DNA of 64,000 nt from an uncultured Oxalobacter sp. (GTDB lineage Bacteria > Pseudomonadota > Gammaproteobacteria > Burkholderiales > Burkholderiaceae_D): assembly GCA_905202055.1 (NCBI GenBank), contig CAJKQK010000001.1:61514-125513 (forward strand), given 5' to 3'. Shown here in pieces: positions 1 to 8,360 of the stretch. Numbering within the stretch: the stretch's first letter is position 1; every line of letters starts with the position of its first letter. The position numbers were made by a program, and so were the translations under genes. The notes below the pieces were generated by a model. It was not told where the DNA came from, made no database searches, and was given only the letters and a program-made list of their open reading frames with translations.

Positions 1-841
1 TTTTCTGGTCGCGGATGGCGGCCTGTCCCAGATATTCGATCGAGTCTTTTTCTTTTGGCGGTATGCCGCCGATGTAATACAGGGAACGGGCAAATCCCCT
101 GGATTTGTTTTCAAGGTAATTCTGTGACGGGAAGACTTCCAGCGGGCCCTGCATGCCGAAGTCAACGCGTGCGGTAATTTTGAGGCGTGCCTGACGGTCG
201 CCTTTCAGGCCCTTGACGATGATGTCGGCCAGTTTTTTTTCATCTTCGCTGAAGCTGTCGAAGGAGCTTAGCGGGATATCAAGGGCGTTGAAGCTGACGG
301 AGAGGCCGTTACCGGATTTTTCGTCGCCATCTTCCACGCGGATCTGTATGGATTCGGCAATGGTGCGGTTGCGCCACAGGAACCGGCCGTTGGCGACGTT
401 GCGGGCATAGCGGCAGGCGACTTCGTGGATACCCCGGCTGTTTTTTGCTTTTTCAATGAACTGGTCGACGTTGTCACGGAAGGTTTTGATGTCTTCCATC
501 GAATCTCCTTTTCCGGCAGCACAGGCAAACAGGGCGTCGGACAAGTCGATGAAGCGGAGGTCGAACTGGACGGACAGGGCGGTTGCACCAACGTCCAGTT
601 TGGCCGAGTCGGTCGTCTGGATATTGCTGACTTCATCCCGTTTCGCACTGGCGACGGTTGCGGTGGCCGCTTTTTCAGACCAGGTCTTGTTGATGTTCTG
701 GGTGCCGCGAATGCCGTGCCGGATGACGGGCAGGGCCGTTTTTTCCTTGCCGGAGTAAAGATTGTAGAAAAGGGCGTCTGTGGGGAACATGCAGCGCTGG
801 AACGAGAGGACTCCGGGCAGTTTTTTCATTCGGGTAGCCAT
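1..841 (-). CDS. csy3: Type I-F Cascade backbone protein Csy3 (Cas7f), 3' end cut by window edge
   Basis: The minus-strand frame opens at ATG 841 and stays open to base 1, giving about 280 of the roughly 340 residues usual for the family. The start reads MATRMKKLPGVLSFQR, like the family's opening (LSFER...DA). Further on are RYARNVANGRFLWRNR, the typical Csy3 core motif, and EVFPSQ. Csy3 forms the six-subunit backbone that holds the crRNA spacer in the I-F surveillance complex. It begins six bases after csy2 stops; its Shine-Dalgarno-like AAAGGA lies inside the csy2 end, so translational coupling is likely. The C terminus, and any cas6f after it, lie outside the window. Confidence 0.93.
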   Translation of the reverse strand, partial: MATRMKKLPGVLSFQRCMFPTDALFYNLYSGKEKTALPVIRHGIRGTQNINKTWSEKAATATVASAKRDEVSNIQTTDSAKLDVGATALSVQFDLRFIDLSDALFACAAGKGDSMEDIKTFRDNVDQFIEKAKNSRGIHEVACRYARNVANGRFLWRNRTIAESIQIRVEDGDEKSGNGLSVSFNALDIPLSSFDSFSEDEKKLADIIVKGLKGDRQARLKITARVDFGMQGPLEVFPSQNYLENKSRGFARSLYYIGGIPPKEKDSIEYLGQAAIRDQK

Positions 842-847
842 GATGGA

Positions 848-1684
848 TCAATTCCTTTCTATAGATGAGTCAATATCCTGATGCAAACGGTAAACGTCTT
901 CCTTTGCCCATTCGGGTTTCCAGAGGACGGTTTCATTATCAAAGTTCTGGTCGTCGGCAAGCTGGTGGGATGAACGGTACTGGACCAGTCCGACAAGCGG
1001 TTCGGCAAAGGCATGTTCATAGCCTTCACGTGCGCCTTCCCGGCAAGCGTAGGGGGTCAGCATCGCGTATCCGACGCAGGCGGCGGCAAGCCATGTATTG
1101 CCTGTCTCTTTTTCGTATTGGGTGCCCAACTGGTCGATGAAGGTCTGTGCCGGATTTTTGCCGTTGCCGGTTTTCATGAGATCGCGTCTGTCCATGACAA
1201 AGAATCCGGCAGGCATGTCTTCAATGGCTTCGTCCAGTTCGTCGTATTGCCGGGGTTTGCCATGAGAGATGATGTGGCCGCCGGAAAAGCGGGCCTTGTG
1301 AAGGAAGCGGTTTACGCTGCTTATGGATTCCATATTGTCGATGTCGATGATCAGGCTCAACCGCAAGTGGGCACTGGCGACGGGTTGGAGGGACAGCGCA
1401 TGCTCGTTTTTGGATGAGTAATCTTTTCTGGGTTTGTTGGAAAAGGTGAAAGCGGCTCCACGTCGCTGCTGGAGCGAAACTCTTCCATAAAAGGATTCAC
1501 CCAGTACATCCCTGTGATGGTGAATGTAGGCGATCCCGTTGACCCGGACGTTTTTGCCGAGCTGCCGTCCCATGGCATGGGCGAAAAAGAAGGCAGCCAT
1601 GACTGGCGGGCCGCCCAGCAGAAACGAGCTGTGATGGATGTTGGCTGTCTGGACATGTATATCGGGTATCAGCAGGTAACTCAT
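848..1684 (-). CDS. csy2: Type I-F Cascade protein Csy2 (Cas5f), divergent
   Basis: This 278-residue protein lies between csy1 and csy3, the normal Csy2 position. Its N terminus (LLIPDIHVQTANIHHSSF, then a region ending FAHAMGRQL) matches the Csy2 pattern of a strand, an 'NAN' segment and 'HALQR'. Near residues 200-245, WLAAACVGYAMLTPY followed by FAEPLVGLVQYRS parallels the family's 'GY.aLsP...EnlfglGeW' block. Csy2 pairs with Csy1 at the crRNA 5' end. It is about 50 residues shorter than the Pseudomonas protein and clearly diverged, so I assign it by position and these blocks. It overlaps csy1 by four bases (ATGA). Confidence 0.85.
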   Translation of the reverse strand: MSYLLIPDIHVQTANIHHSSFLLGGPPVMAAFFFAHAMGRQLGKNVRVNGIAYIHHHRDVLGESFYGRVSLQQRRGAAFTFSNKPRKDYSSKNEHALSLQPVASAHLRLSLIIDIDNMESISSVNRFLHKARFSGGHIISHGKPRQYDELDEAIEDMPAGFFVMDRRDLMKTGNGKNPAQTFIDQLGTQYEKETGNTWLAAACVGYAMLTPYACREGAREGYEHAFAEPLVGLVQYRSSHQLADDQNFDNETVLWKPEWAKEDVYRLHQDIDSSIERN

Positions 1685-2946
1685 CTGAAATATTCCTCCA
1701 GCTGGTTGGCGAGGTCCGTTTTGGCACTGTCATCCAGAGGGAACAGCAATATGGATTCCCCGTTCCGGACGTGTCGGACAGTGGTGATGGCTCGGGTGAT
1801 ATGGGCGGCGATTTCACGGGGCCAGTTCATTTCACGGCCTGCCTTGTCTTTTTGGTAGTCCGTTTTTCTCAGGCGCGGATCGAGCAGGCCGCGGATGGCT
1901 CCCGATACTTTGCGTGAGACGAGTTCGTATTCTTTTTCGGCGCCGCTTTCAAGAGGATGTTCCTGCGGCAAGTCTTCACGATGCCTGTACAGGATGGAAA
2001 ACGCTTTTTGAGCCTGTGCTTCGACAAGTGCACCCAGACCGTGAAACTGCCGCGTTTCACCCTCACGGATCTTCATGGTGGTATACATGGTGTCTTTTGC
2101 CTTGTCGGTCAGTTCATCCCGGTAGATGCTGTAAACGATCAGTGCGTCCCAGTAGGGGCCATACCGGTTGAAGTCCAGTGTCAGGCCCTTGTGATAAAGG
2201 GAAAAGGCGTGTCTCAGGCTGGTATTCTGTTCCGGTGCGGATACCAGAATCGGTTGCTGCATGTTCCGTGTCAGACGGCCCACATTTTGCGGATTGGCGC
2301 CACCGATACCCATCCTTGCCTGTCTGATGAAGGAAAGCGGGGACGTTTCCTTTTTGTTTTTCAGGGCGTCGGATGCGTCTTTATTGTGTTTGGGGACAAG
2401 GCCTGTTTCATTGTTGAACAGGATGTGGCAGACACTTCCGGACGTAACCGGTGTGACGGCCACGTATCCGCCGGGTGCGTTTTCTTTGGGGATCAAAATC
2501 TGCCTCAGGCGCAGATCGACCTTGTCGGTACCGAGTTCGAAGTGCTCGTTGCGGATTTTTTCCAGAAGCGGCTGGATGCAGGCCTTTTCTTCGGGACTGG
2601 CGGCATCGGCGAACGGATCGCTTGTCCGGCAGGCCATGATCTGTTTGATGATGCCGGCCTGTGCCGCCCCCCCTTCGGCGTAGTCGAGTTCCAGCTCCAC
2701 ACCGGCATGTATCAATGTTCGCGCGCTGACGTAGGGAAGGTCAAGCCCGTCGCTGGCGGAGAGCCGGATACCGGCAGCCGAAGCGTTGGAGTTGACGGTT
2801 TTGGAGCTGAAATGCACGAGCTTTTCAGCCGTTTTCCGGTACGTTTCTTCACTCTGGTGTTTCCAGGGGCTTGCAGCCTGTTTTTTTGTGGTCGATGCAG
2901 AAGGTGCTTCGTCGCTTTCTTCTATCGGTTCAGTCGATTCCTGCAC
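1681..2946 (-). CDS. csy1: Type I-F Cascade large subunit Csy1 (Cas8f), divergent
   Basis: This 421-residue protein is encoded between cas2-3 and csy2. It starts at GTG 2946, with AAGGA seven bases upstream. The clearest family mark is GGANPQNVGRL near residue 215, equivalent to the 'GGtkPQNis.L' motif of Csy1, which helps recognise the PAM. The first 30 residues are acidic and low in complexity. The length is normal for Csy1 (about 430), but sequence outside the GG.PQN block looks unlike the Pseudomonas and Pectobacterium versions. The assignment therefore rests on that motif, length and gene order. It follows cas2-3 after 37 bases and overlaps csy2 by four, so the genes form one operon. Confidence 0.8.
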   Translation of the reverse strand: MQESTEPIEESDEAPSASTTKKQAASPWKHQSEETYRKTAEKLVHFSSKTVNSNASAAGIRLSASDGLDLPYVSARTLIHAGVELELDYAEGGAAQAGIIKQIMACRTSDPFADAASPEEKACIQPLLEKIRNEHFELGTDKVDLRLRQILIPKENAPGGYVAVTPVTSGSVCHILFNNETGLVPKHNKDASDALKNKKETSPLSFIRQARMGIGGANPQNVGRLTRNMQQPILVSAPEQNTSLRHAFSLYHKGLTLDFNRYGPYWDALIVYSIYRDELTDKAKDTMYTTMKIREGETRQFHGLGALVEAQAQKAFSILYRHREDLPQEHPLESGAEKEYELVSRKVSGAIRGLLDPRLRKTDYQKDKAGREMNWPREIAAHITRAITTVRHVRNGESILLFPLDDSAKTDLANQLEEYFR

Positions 2947-2983
2947 GGTTTGTCCTTTCCATCAACAGGGTTGAAAAAATAAC

Positions 2984-5900
2984 TCAGGTTTTGATCCGTT
3001 TGACGCCGAATCCCAAATCATAGTCGAATCTGGTGTTCGGACGATAGCTTAACAATTCGGCCTGCATACCCCGCTCCTGTGGTATATCCATTTCGGCACA
3101 GAGCACCATCATTTTTTCAGGGGATGCATCCAGCCATGCATTCGGCAGGGCAGGGGTTTGGCATATGGATTTCGTCTGCCTTATCCAGTCGTTCACCAGC
3201 CGACCGGTTTTGGGATCGTCAACACGTTCCTGTTTGTAGAAGCCGGTCTGACCGTCGTTTAAAACGACTTTCCAAAGCTGTTTTTGCGTTTGTTGTTCGC
3301 GAAGCGGCGTCCTGTCGTAGGGGCCTTTGGTCAACAGCCAGCTGTGAACGGGTTGCCGGATGAAATGGCCGTTCGGGCCGTAATAGGTGCCGATTCGCCT
3401 GTCGATGGTTTTGTCGTCTTCGGCTGCAAAAAGGCAGGATACGGTATCGAAACGCAATCGGGCGTCGATTTTCAGTTCAGGCAATCCGTCCTTTTCTTTC
3501 CATGGAAGCAGTTCGGCCAGATCGTGCGTCCTGAATCCGCCTTTTTTTCCGCCCTGCTTTTCATAGCCCGGATAAATGAAGGCCGCCTGTGCGGGTGTGC
3601 CGTCCTCGGCGTTGGCGCAATGCCTGAAGTTGTACTGGAGGAGGGCGATATTGGGATTCGTGATTTCGCATAACCGGTGCCGGTTGATACGGCCGGCCGT
3701 CTGGACAATGGATTGCGAGCTGGACGGTTCGATGACGCCCCAGTCGAAATCGTGATCCCGTCCGATTTCCTCAACCGGGGTTGCCACGACAATGAAAGGG
3801 ATATCGTCCCGTGGTGTATCGGCAACGAGCCGGGCAATATCCGTGTCGTTCAGAATGGATGCGTTTCCGTTTTTCCGGGACAGGAGCCGGTCGAGCCGTC
3901 GCTCTTTGTGAAAGCGGGCTATCAGGAATTCCTGTGAATGGTAGCAGGCGACATGAGCGTGTGGCATTTGCCGCGCCAGAAAACGGGCTAAGTCGATGGC
4001 GGTGGAGACATTGGCGACACGTACCAGCCCGAATGAGACGTTTTTTCCGCTATGTCCGAAAGGCCATTGCTGAAAGCCATGCATGGTTTGAACGGCATCG
4101 TACACGCTATTGAACCATCCTGCCCGCGTCTGTGCTGTAACCGGATGCAGCATGGCTTTCCGATAAGCCGGTTGGCGGCTGACGCTGTCGGCGATATCGT
4201 TCAGGCGTGCCTGATAAATCTGTCTGAAGGCGGTGTCTTCTCCCTCGACATATTCCGCCACCGGTAAAAGCCCGTCGTCGATCATGGCGCGGATGAAGCC
4301 TGTCGGAACGTATTCCTCGTTTTTGTGGGCTCCGAGCCGGTTACACATGTCCACGCCTGAACGGAAGGCGCGTTCAATGGCGGTGGCCACCGGCAGGGAC
4401 AGGGTGGCGGAAGAACAGATGACGTTTCGCCGGAACAGGGCGGCCAGTTGAACCAGCCGCAGTACGGCAACAAGGGCTACCGGTTCGTATCCGTCGATTT
4501 CGTCCAGTATCAGGTCGGAACTCATGACCCGCATCAGAGCTTTGACATGATGGCCTTGCGAGCCGGGTGTGCCTGCGGCAATAATGAAATCGATGGTCGA
4601 AACCAGCAAAGGTGTCCCGATCAGGCGTTTTTCAGAACCGGTTTTCAAAAAGGCGTCCATCCATTCGGGTATCAGATGGGGATTTCCGACACAAATGAAA
4701 TCGCTTTCGGGAAGGTTTTCATCGGTATTGTCCGGGTCATCGAGTACAGACGGGTCATTTTTCCGCATGGCGGTTTTGTTGAACAATTCCTGCGTCGTCC
4801 TGTCACCGATGACCGTCGCGAGTTCATCTGCTCCGATGCCGAGACCGGCCGACAGGGCGGCACCGGTTTGCAGGGTCAGGCTCCTGAGGTTCAGGGCGAT
4901 GGAAAGACGTGGCTGTTCCTCTCGTGAGATGAGGCAGCCGATACGGGCATTCATGCGGGTTTTACCCGATCCGGTTCCTGCCATGTTCAGGACAAGAACA
5001 GGACAGTCCGGATGTTTTTCACGGATATCGGTGAGTGACCGGGCACACCGGTTTTGCCAGGCGAAGCGTCCTTGTGGATCCGCGGGTGCGGTGATTTTTT
5101 CAAGGCTTTCTTCCGACAGACCGGGCAAATTCTGGCTGTGCAGACGTTGTTGATGGAGTGCCGTCAACTGGGCCATATGCCAGACGGTTTCAGCCGCACG
5201 CTTCGAGACTTGCTGAAGGTGTTTTTCAAGCGGCTGGTTGAGCTCTTTTTTTCTGGAATCAAACCAGTCCGTATTGGCATACAGCGTGCTGTCATTTTTT
5301 CCGGGCTGTTTTTCACGTTCGGCAGAAACGACGTGATCTGCAAAAATCAGGGCTGCGCGGGCATAGACGAGAATGGCACGCCAGAAAAGCGTGTCGTTAC
5401 TGTCGTGTTTTTCGAGCAGTTTCTTTTCGAGTTTCAGGTAGTCTTCCACGATGGCGGAAGAGAGCGTTCCCGCCGGACGGATCTGTTCGGCGCACGGGTT
5501 GGGTGTACGGACAAGCCATTCCCGGGATGTCGGTATGCTGGGGGTGTCTGAATTGCCATTGTCGTCGCTGTCGGGAAGGTTATGGTGACTAAGAATCAGA
5601 AAATCAATGGCTTCGGTGGCAGACAGGATCGCTTCGTTTGAGTCGGGTGATAGCTTTCGGGCGTCCATAATGAAGTCACTGATTCGCCTCCCCAGCGTTT
5701 CCCAGCTTTTTTGCCAGTCTCCGCCATTTTGCCGCAGGGCGTGCAAGAGTTTGAGCGAGATCCATTCATGTCGTACCTCATCTTTCAGGGGCGCCTGCTT
5801 GCGGAGCTTGTCCTGAAAGCGGCAGGAGCCTTTTCCGAGGTCGTGAACCTGACCGGAAGCCTGTGCCAGCAGCGATGCAGCACGTACCCATGCGGGTGTG

Positions 5901-6205
5901 AAAACGGATGTTTTTTTGGATTTCGCTTTCGTTCCTGCCGGAAAATGTCCGTTGGGACCGAAAGCCAAACGGGAACCGACGGTCCATAGCAGCTTCATGC
6001 GCCTGCGACCGTCATTACGGTAACAGGCCACGGCGGTCTGGCGGGTAGCCGTTCTTTTCAGTGCCGTACGGAGTTCGATCAGGGCTTCCTGAGTGATCGG
6101 GGTTGACCATGTTTTTTCACCGACCCGCAGCGCATAACTGTCCAGAAGAGCCCTCGTTTTCTTGATGGCTCTTTTTTCACACGCTGATACGAGCAGAATG
6201 TGCAT
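2984..6205 (-). CDS. cas2-3: Cas2-Cas3 fusion nuclease-helicase of type I-F
   Basis: This 1073-residue protein has a Cas2-like N-terminal domain (residues 1 to about 95, starting MHILLVSACEKRA), which is diagnostic of subtype I-F. An HD nuclease motif HDLGK follows at 121-125. The helicase motifs are all intact: Walker A GTGSGKT (410-416), DEID (568-571), SAT (599-601) and QTAGRINRHR (835-844). It would degrade DNA marked by the Csy complex and, with Cas1, take part in spacer acquisition. It is the first gene of the visible operon and lies about 200 bases downstream of the old end of array 1. cas1, which normally precedes it, is absent here. Only a weak ribosome site (AGG) precedes the ATG. 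Confidence 0.96.
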   Translation of the reverse strand: MHILLVSACEKRAIKKTRALLDSYALRVGEKTWSTPITQEALIELRTALKRTATRQTAVACYRNDGRRRMKLLWTVGSRLAFGPNGHFPAGTKAKSKKTSVFTPAWVRAASLLAQASGQVHDLGKGSCRFQDKLRKQAPLKDEVRHEWISLKLLHALRQNGGDWQKSWETLGRRISDFIMDARKLSPDSNEAILSATEAIDFLILSHHNLPDSDDNGNSDTPSIPTSREWLVRTPNPCAEQIRPAGTLSSAIVEDYLKLEKKLLEKHDSNDTLFWRAILVYARAALIFADHVVSAEREKQPGKNDSTLYANTDWFDSRKKELNQPLEKHLQQVSKRAAETVWHMAQLTALHQQRLHSQNLPGLSEESLEKITAPADPQGRFAWQNRCARSLTDIREKHPDCPVLVLNMAGTGSGKTRMNARIGCLISREEQPRLSIALNLRSLTLQTGAALSAGLGIGADELATVIGDRTTQELFNKTAMRKNDPSVLDDPDNTDENLPESDFICVGNPHLIPEWMDAFLKTGSEKRLIGTPLLVSTIDFIIAAGTPGSQGHHVKALMRVMSSDLILDEIDGYEPVALVAVLRLVQLAALFRRNVICSSATLSLPVATAIERAFRSGVDMCNRLGAHKNEEYVPTGFIRAMIDDGLLPVAEYVEGEDTAFRQIYQARLNDIADSVSRQPAYRKAMLHPVTAQTRAGWFNSVYDAVQTMHGFQQWPFGHSGKNVSFGLVRVANVSTAIDLARFLARQMPHAHVACYHSQEFLIARFHKERRLDRLLSRKNGNASILNDTDIARLVADTPRDDIPFIVVATPVEEIGRDHDFDWGVIEPSSSQSIVQTAGRINRHRLCEITNPNIALLQYNFRHCANAEDGTPAQAAFIYPGYEKQGGKKGGFRTHDLAELLPWKEKDGLPELKIDARLRFDTVSCLFAAEDDKTIDRRIGTYYGPNGHFIRQPVHSWLLTKGPYDRTPLREQQTQKQLWKVVLNDGQTGFYKQERVDDPKTGRLVNDWIRQTKSICQTPALPNAWLDASPEKMMVLCAEMDIPQERGMQAELLSYRPNTRFDYDLGFGVKRIKT

Positions 6206-6282
6206 GGCCTGTGCGGATATGACCGGTTTTGAACCGGTATGGGTTACATGGGATTAATGGATGAGTTTGTCAGGATAAACGC

Positions 6283-6288
6283 ATTATA
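6283..6288 (-). promoter_or_regulatory. Candidate -10 box for the cas operon
   Basis: The minus strand reads a perfect TATAAT here, about 78 bases before the cas2-3 start, in the AT-rich gap between the array and the operon. At 17-bp spacing the -35 position reads AATAAG, a poor match, so activity may need an activator. Alternatively the operon is reached by read-through from the array, which is transcribed in the same direction. Confidence 0.35.
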
Positions 6289-6406
6289 AAAGAAGATTTT
6301 TTCACCTTATTCCTGCAAGGAAACAAAAGGCCGGTTTTTACGTGTAAATGTGTTTTTCCGTTGGGAAAAACAGACAGTGACAGAAAGGCTGGCTGGTCGA
6401 TGCCAG

Positions 6407-7574
6407 TCCAAAAGCTGCCTGTGTGATGGATTACACAGCAGGCAGAATGCGCTGGTCGATGAACTCCTTCCAAACCACCTGCACGGTGGATCACACGCTT
6501 TTTGCTTGCGTGCTTTCCTGCATTTCCTTCTAAACCACCTACACGGTGGATCACGCCAAAACAGGAGAGGAGAAGACAGGAAGTTACTTCTAAACCACCT
6601 ACACGGTGGATCACGGGTAGCGTTACCTTTTTTGATGCGTGTGTTCCTTCTAAACCACCTACACGGTGGATCACGATCAGCCGGAACAGGCTGGCTTAAC
6701 GTGAAACTTCTAAACCACCTACACGGTGGATCACGTGTCATGATCGGACGACGCAAATTTCCTGACCTTCTAAACCACCTACACGGTGGATCACTAATTC
6801 TTGAGAGATGGTTTTTGGTCGGCATCCTTCTAAACCACCTACACGGTGGATCACTAAAGATCAACGGATCAAACGAAAACCTGCGTCTTCTAAACCACCT
6901 ACACGGTGGATCACCTCTTGGGAAAAAGGGGCACATGAACCATCATCTTCTAAACCACCTACACGGTGGATCACGGATATACAGCACAAGCAAACATCTT
7001 CGGACGCTTCTAAACCACCTACACGGTGGATCACTTCTTTGTTCTGTGTCTTTGTGTCTGTGTTCGCTTCTAAACCACCTACACGGTGGATCACGTTATA
7101 ACTCTTGACTTCTTTCCAAGCTGCAGCTTCTAAACCACCTACACGGTGGATCACACCCTGAGTGGTTGCGGTACGCAAGGCAGATGCTTCTAAACCACCT
7201 ACACGGTGGATCACCGATAGATTGGTTTGAGTTGTACAATCAGTTCCTTCTAAACCACCTACACGGTGGATCACGTGTTGCTCTGTGTCGTTGAAGTAAT
7301 GGGCAACTTCTAAACCACCTACACGGTGGATCACATACTAGGAGATTTGTGCGGTAACTCTTGGCTCTTCTAAACCACCTACACGGTGGATCACGAATTA
7401 ATTACGATATGGGGATATCCATATCGCTTCTAAACCACCTACACGGTGGATCACTGGCACTGATGCGTATGAGTACGAGCTTGCACCTTCTAAACCACCT
7501 ACACGGTGGATCACCGAGACAGCGTGGACATACACCGATGCCGCCCCTTCTAAACCACCTACACGGTGGATCAC
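6407..7574 (-). CRISPR. CRISPR array 1, type I-F, 19 good repeats plus one degenerate
   Basis: Repeats of 28 bases alternate with 32-base spacers in a strict 60-base period. The plus strand shows CTTCTAAACCACC TACAC GGTGG ATCAC; the I-F orientation (GTGATCCACC...) is on the minus strand. Good repeats start at 6467 and every 60 bases to 7547, giving 18 spacers. The 6467 copy carries two substitutions, and a badly decayed copy sits at 6407-6434 in phase with another 32-base spacer. Decay at the left marks that side as the old, leader-distal end, so the leader lies to the right and transcription runs leftwards towards cas2-3. The palindromic core CCACC/GGTGG would form the crRNA stem cut by Cas6f. 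Confidence 0.98.
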
Positions 7575-7710
7575 TAGACAAATAAATTGATAACTGCTTG
7601 TTTATTCGATATTTTAAGCGAATTGGACTGTGTTGACCTTCGTTTTTTTATGATTTTTCAACTTGTTGTTTTTAAACCGTTTTTTGTTCTGGCATTTTTT
7701 CGAAGGTTCA
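7575..7710 (-). promoter_or_regulatory. Leader of CRISPR array 1
   Basis: This AT-rich, gene-free stretch abuts the newest repeat. It contains an inverted repeat, ACCTTCG at 7636-7642 and CGAAGGT at 7701-7707, and a block ATAACT...TTGTTTAT nearer the array. The same elements occur at nearly identical positions beside array 2. Leaders of this kind drive pre-crRNA transcription and guide spacer integration. The leader assignment is firm by position; the role of the inverted repeat is inference. Confidence 0.8.
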
Positions 7711-7791
7711 ACAAGGTGGAATGACGGGGTATGTTTCAACGTTTCGGAAAAGCAGGAAAGGAGAGTTTCGCAGCCAGTAAAAAGATAAATA

Positions 7792-7817
7792 AAAAAACGC
7801 CACTTCAGCGGCGTTTT
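7792..7817 (-). terminator. Terminator of the miaB-phoH-ybeY block
   Basis: On the minus strand AAAACGCC and GGCGTTTT pair around a short loop and run into a T tract, 25 bases after the ybeY stop. It separates this block from the CRISPR leader. Confidence 0.8.
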
Positions 7818-7841
7818 CAGGAAATGACTGCCTGCCTGCTT

Positions 7842-8360
7842 TCAATCCTCGTAAGGGTTGGCAATTCCCAGTCTGGCGAGGATGTTTTTTTCCAGCGTTT
7901 CCATTTCCTCCGCTTCTTCATCGTCCAGATGGTCGTAACCCTGTGCATGCAGGGTGCCGTGGATGACCAGATGGGCGGCATGGGCTTCCAGGGATTTTCC
8001 CTGTTCTTTCGCTTCCCGTTCCAGCACGTCGGTACACAGGACGATGTCGGCCTGTGCCATTTGTTCCGGCATGTCGGTTCTTCCCGCTTCCAGTTCAGGT
8101 TGGGAAGGGGCGGCACCGGAAAGGTCGAATTCGCCCATGTCGTCATACGGAAAAGTGAGTACGTTGGTGGCGTAATCCTTTTCGCGGTATTCACGGTTCA
8201 GGGTACGGCCTTCTTCGGCATCGACGAAGCGCAGGGTGATGACGGCAGGCATTTGGAGGGCGGCCTGCACCCAGCGGCGCAGTTTCGGGCGCGTCAGGGT
8301 GGTTTTCAAACGTTCGTCCGGGTATTGGACGGAGAGTGACAACTTATGTCCTGAACTCAT
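7842..8360 (-). CDS. ybeY: Endoribonuclease YbeY (16S rRNA 3'-end maturation)
   Basis: This 172-residue protein has the zinc-binding motif HGTLHAQGYDH (His134, His138, His144) that defines YbeY/UPF0054. A second typical block, TNVLTFPYDD, lies at residues 65-74. YbeY is a single-strand endoribonuclease active in 16S rRNA processing and ribosome quality control. Its start overlaps the end of phoH by four bases, and the miaB-phoH-ybeY order is conserved in many proteobacteria. Length is normal. The gene ends just before a terminator. Confidence 0.97.
   Translation of the reverse strand: MSSGHKLSLSVQYPDERLKTTLTRPKLRRWVQAALQMPAVITLRFVDAEEGRTLNREYREKDYATNVLTFPYDDMGEFDLSGAAPSQPELEAGRTDMPEQMAQADIVLCTDVLEREAKEQGKSLEAHAAHLVIHGTLHAQGYDHLDDEEAEEMETLEKNILARLGIANPYED

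Noticed and set aside
6350..7585. Several open frames across CRISPR array 1 encoding repeated LLNHLHGGS or SKPPTRWIT units
   Set aside because: They are translations of the CRISPR repeats in a 60-base period and not proteins.
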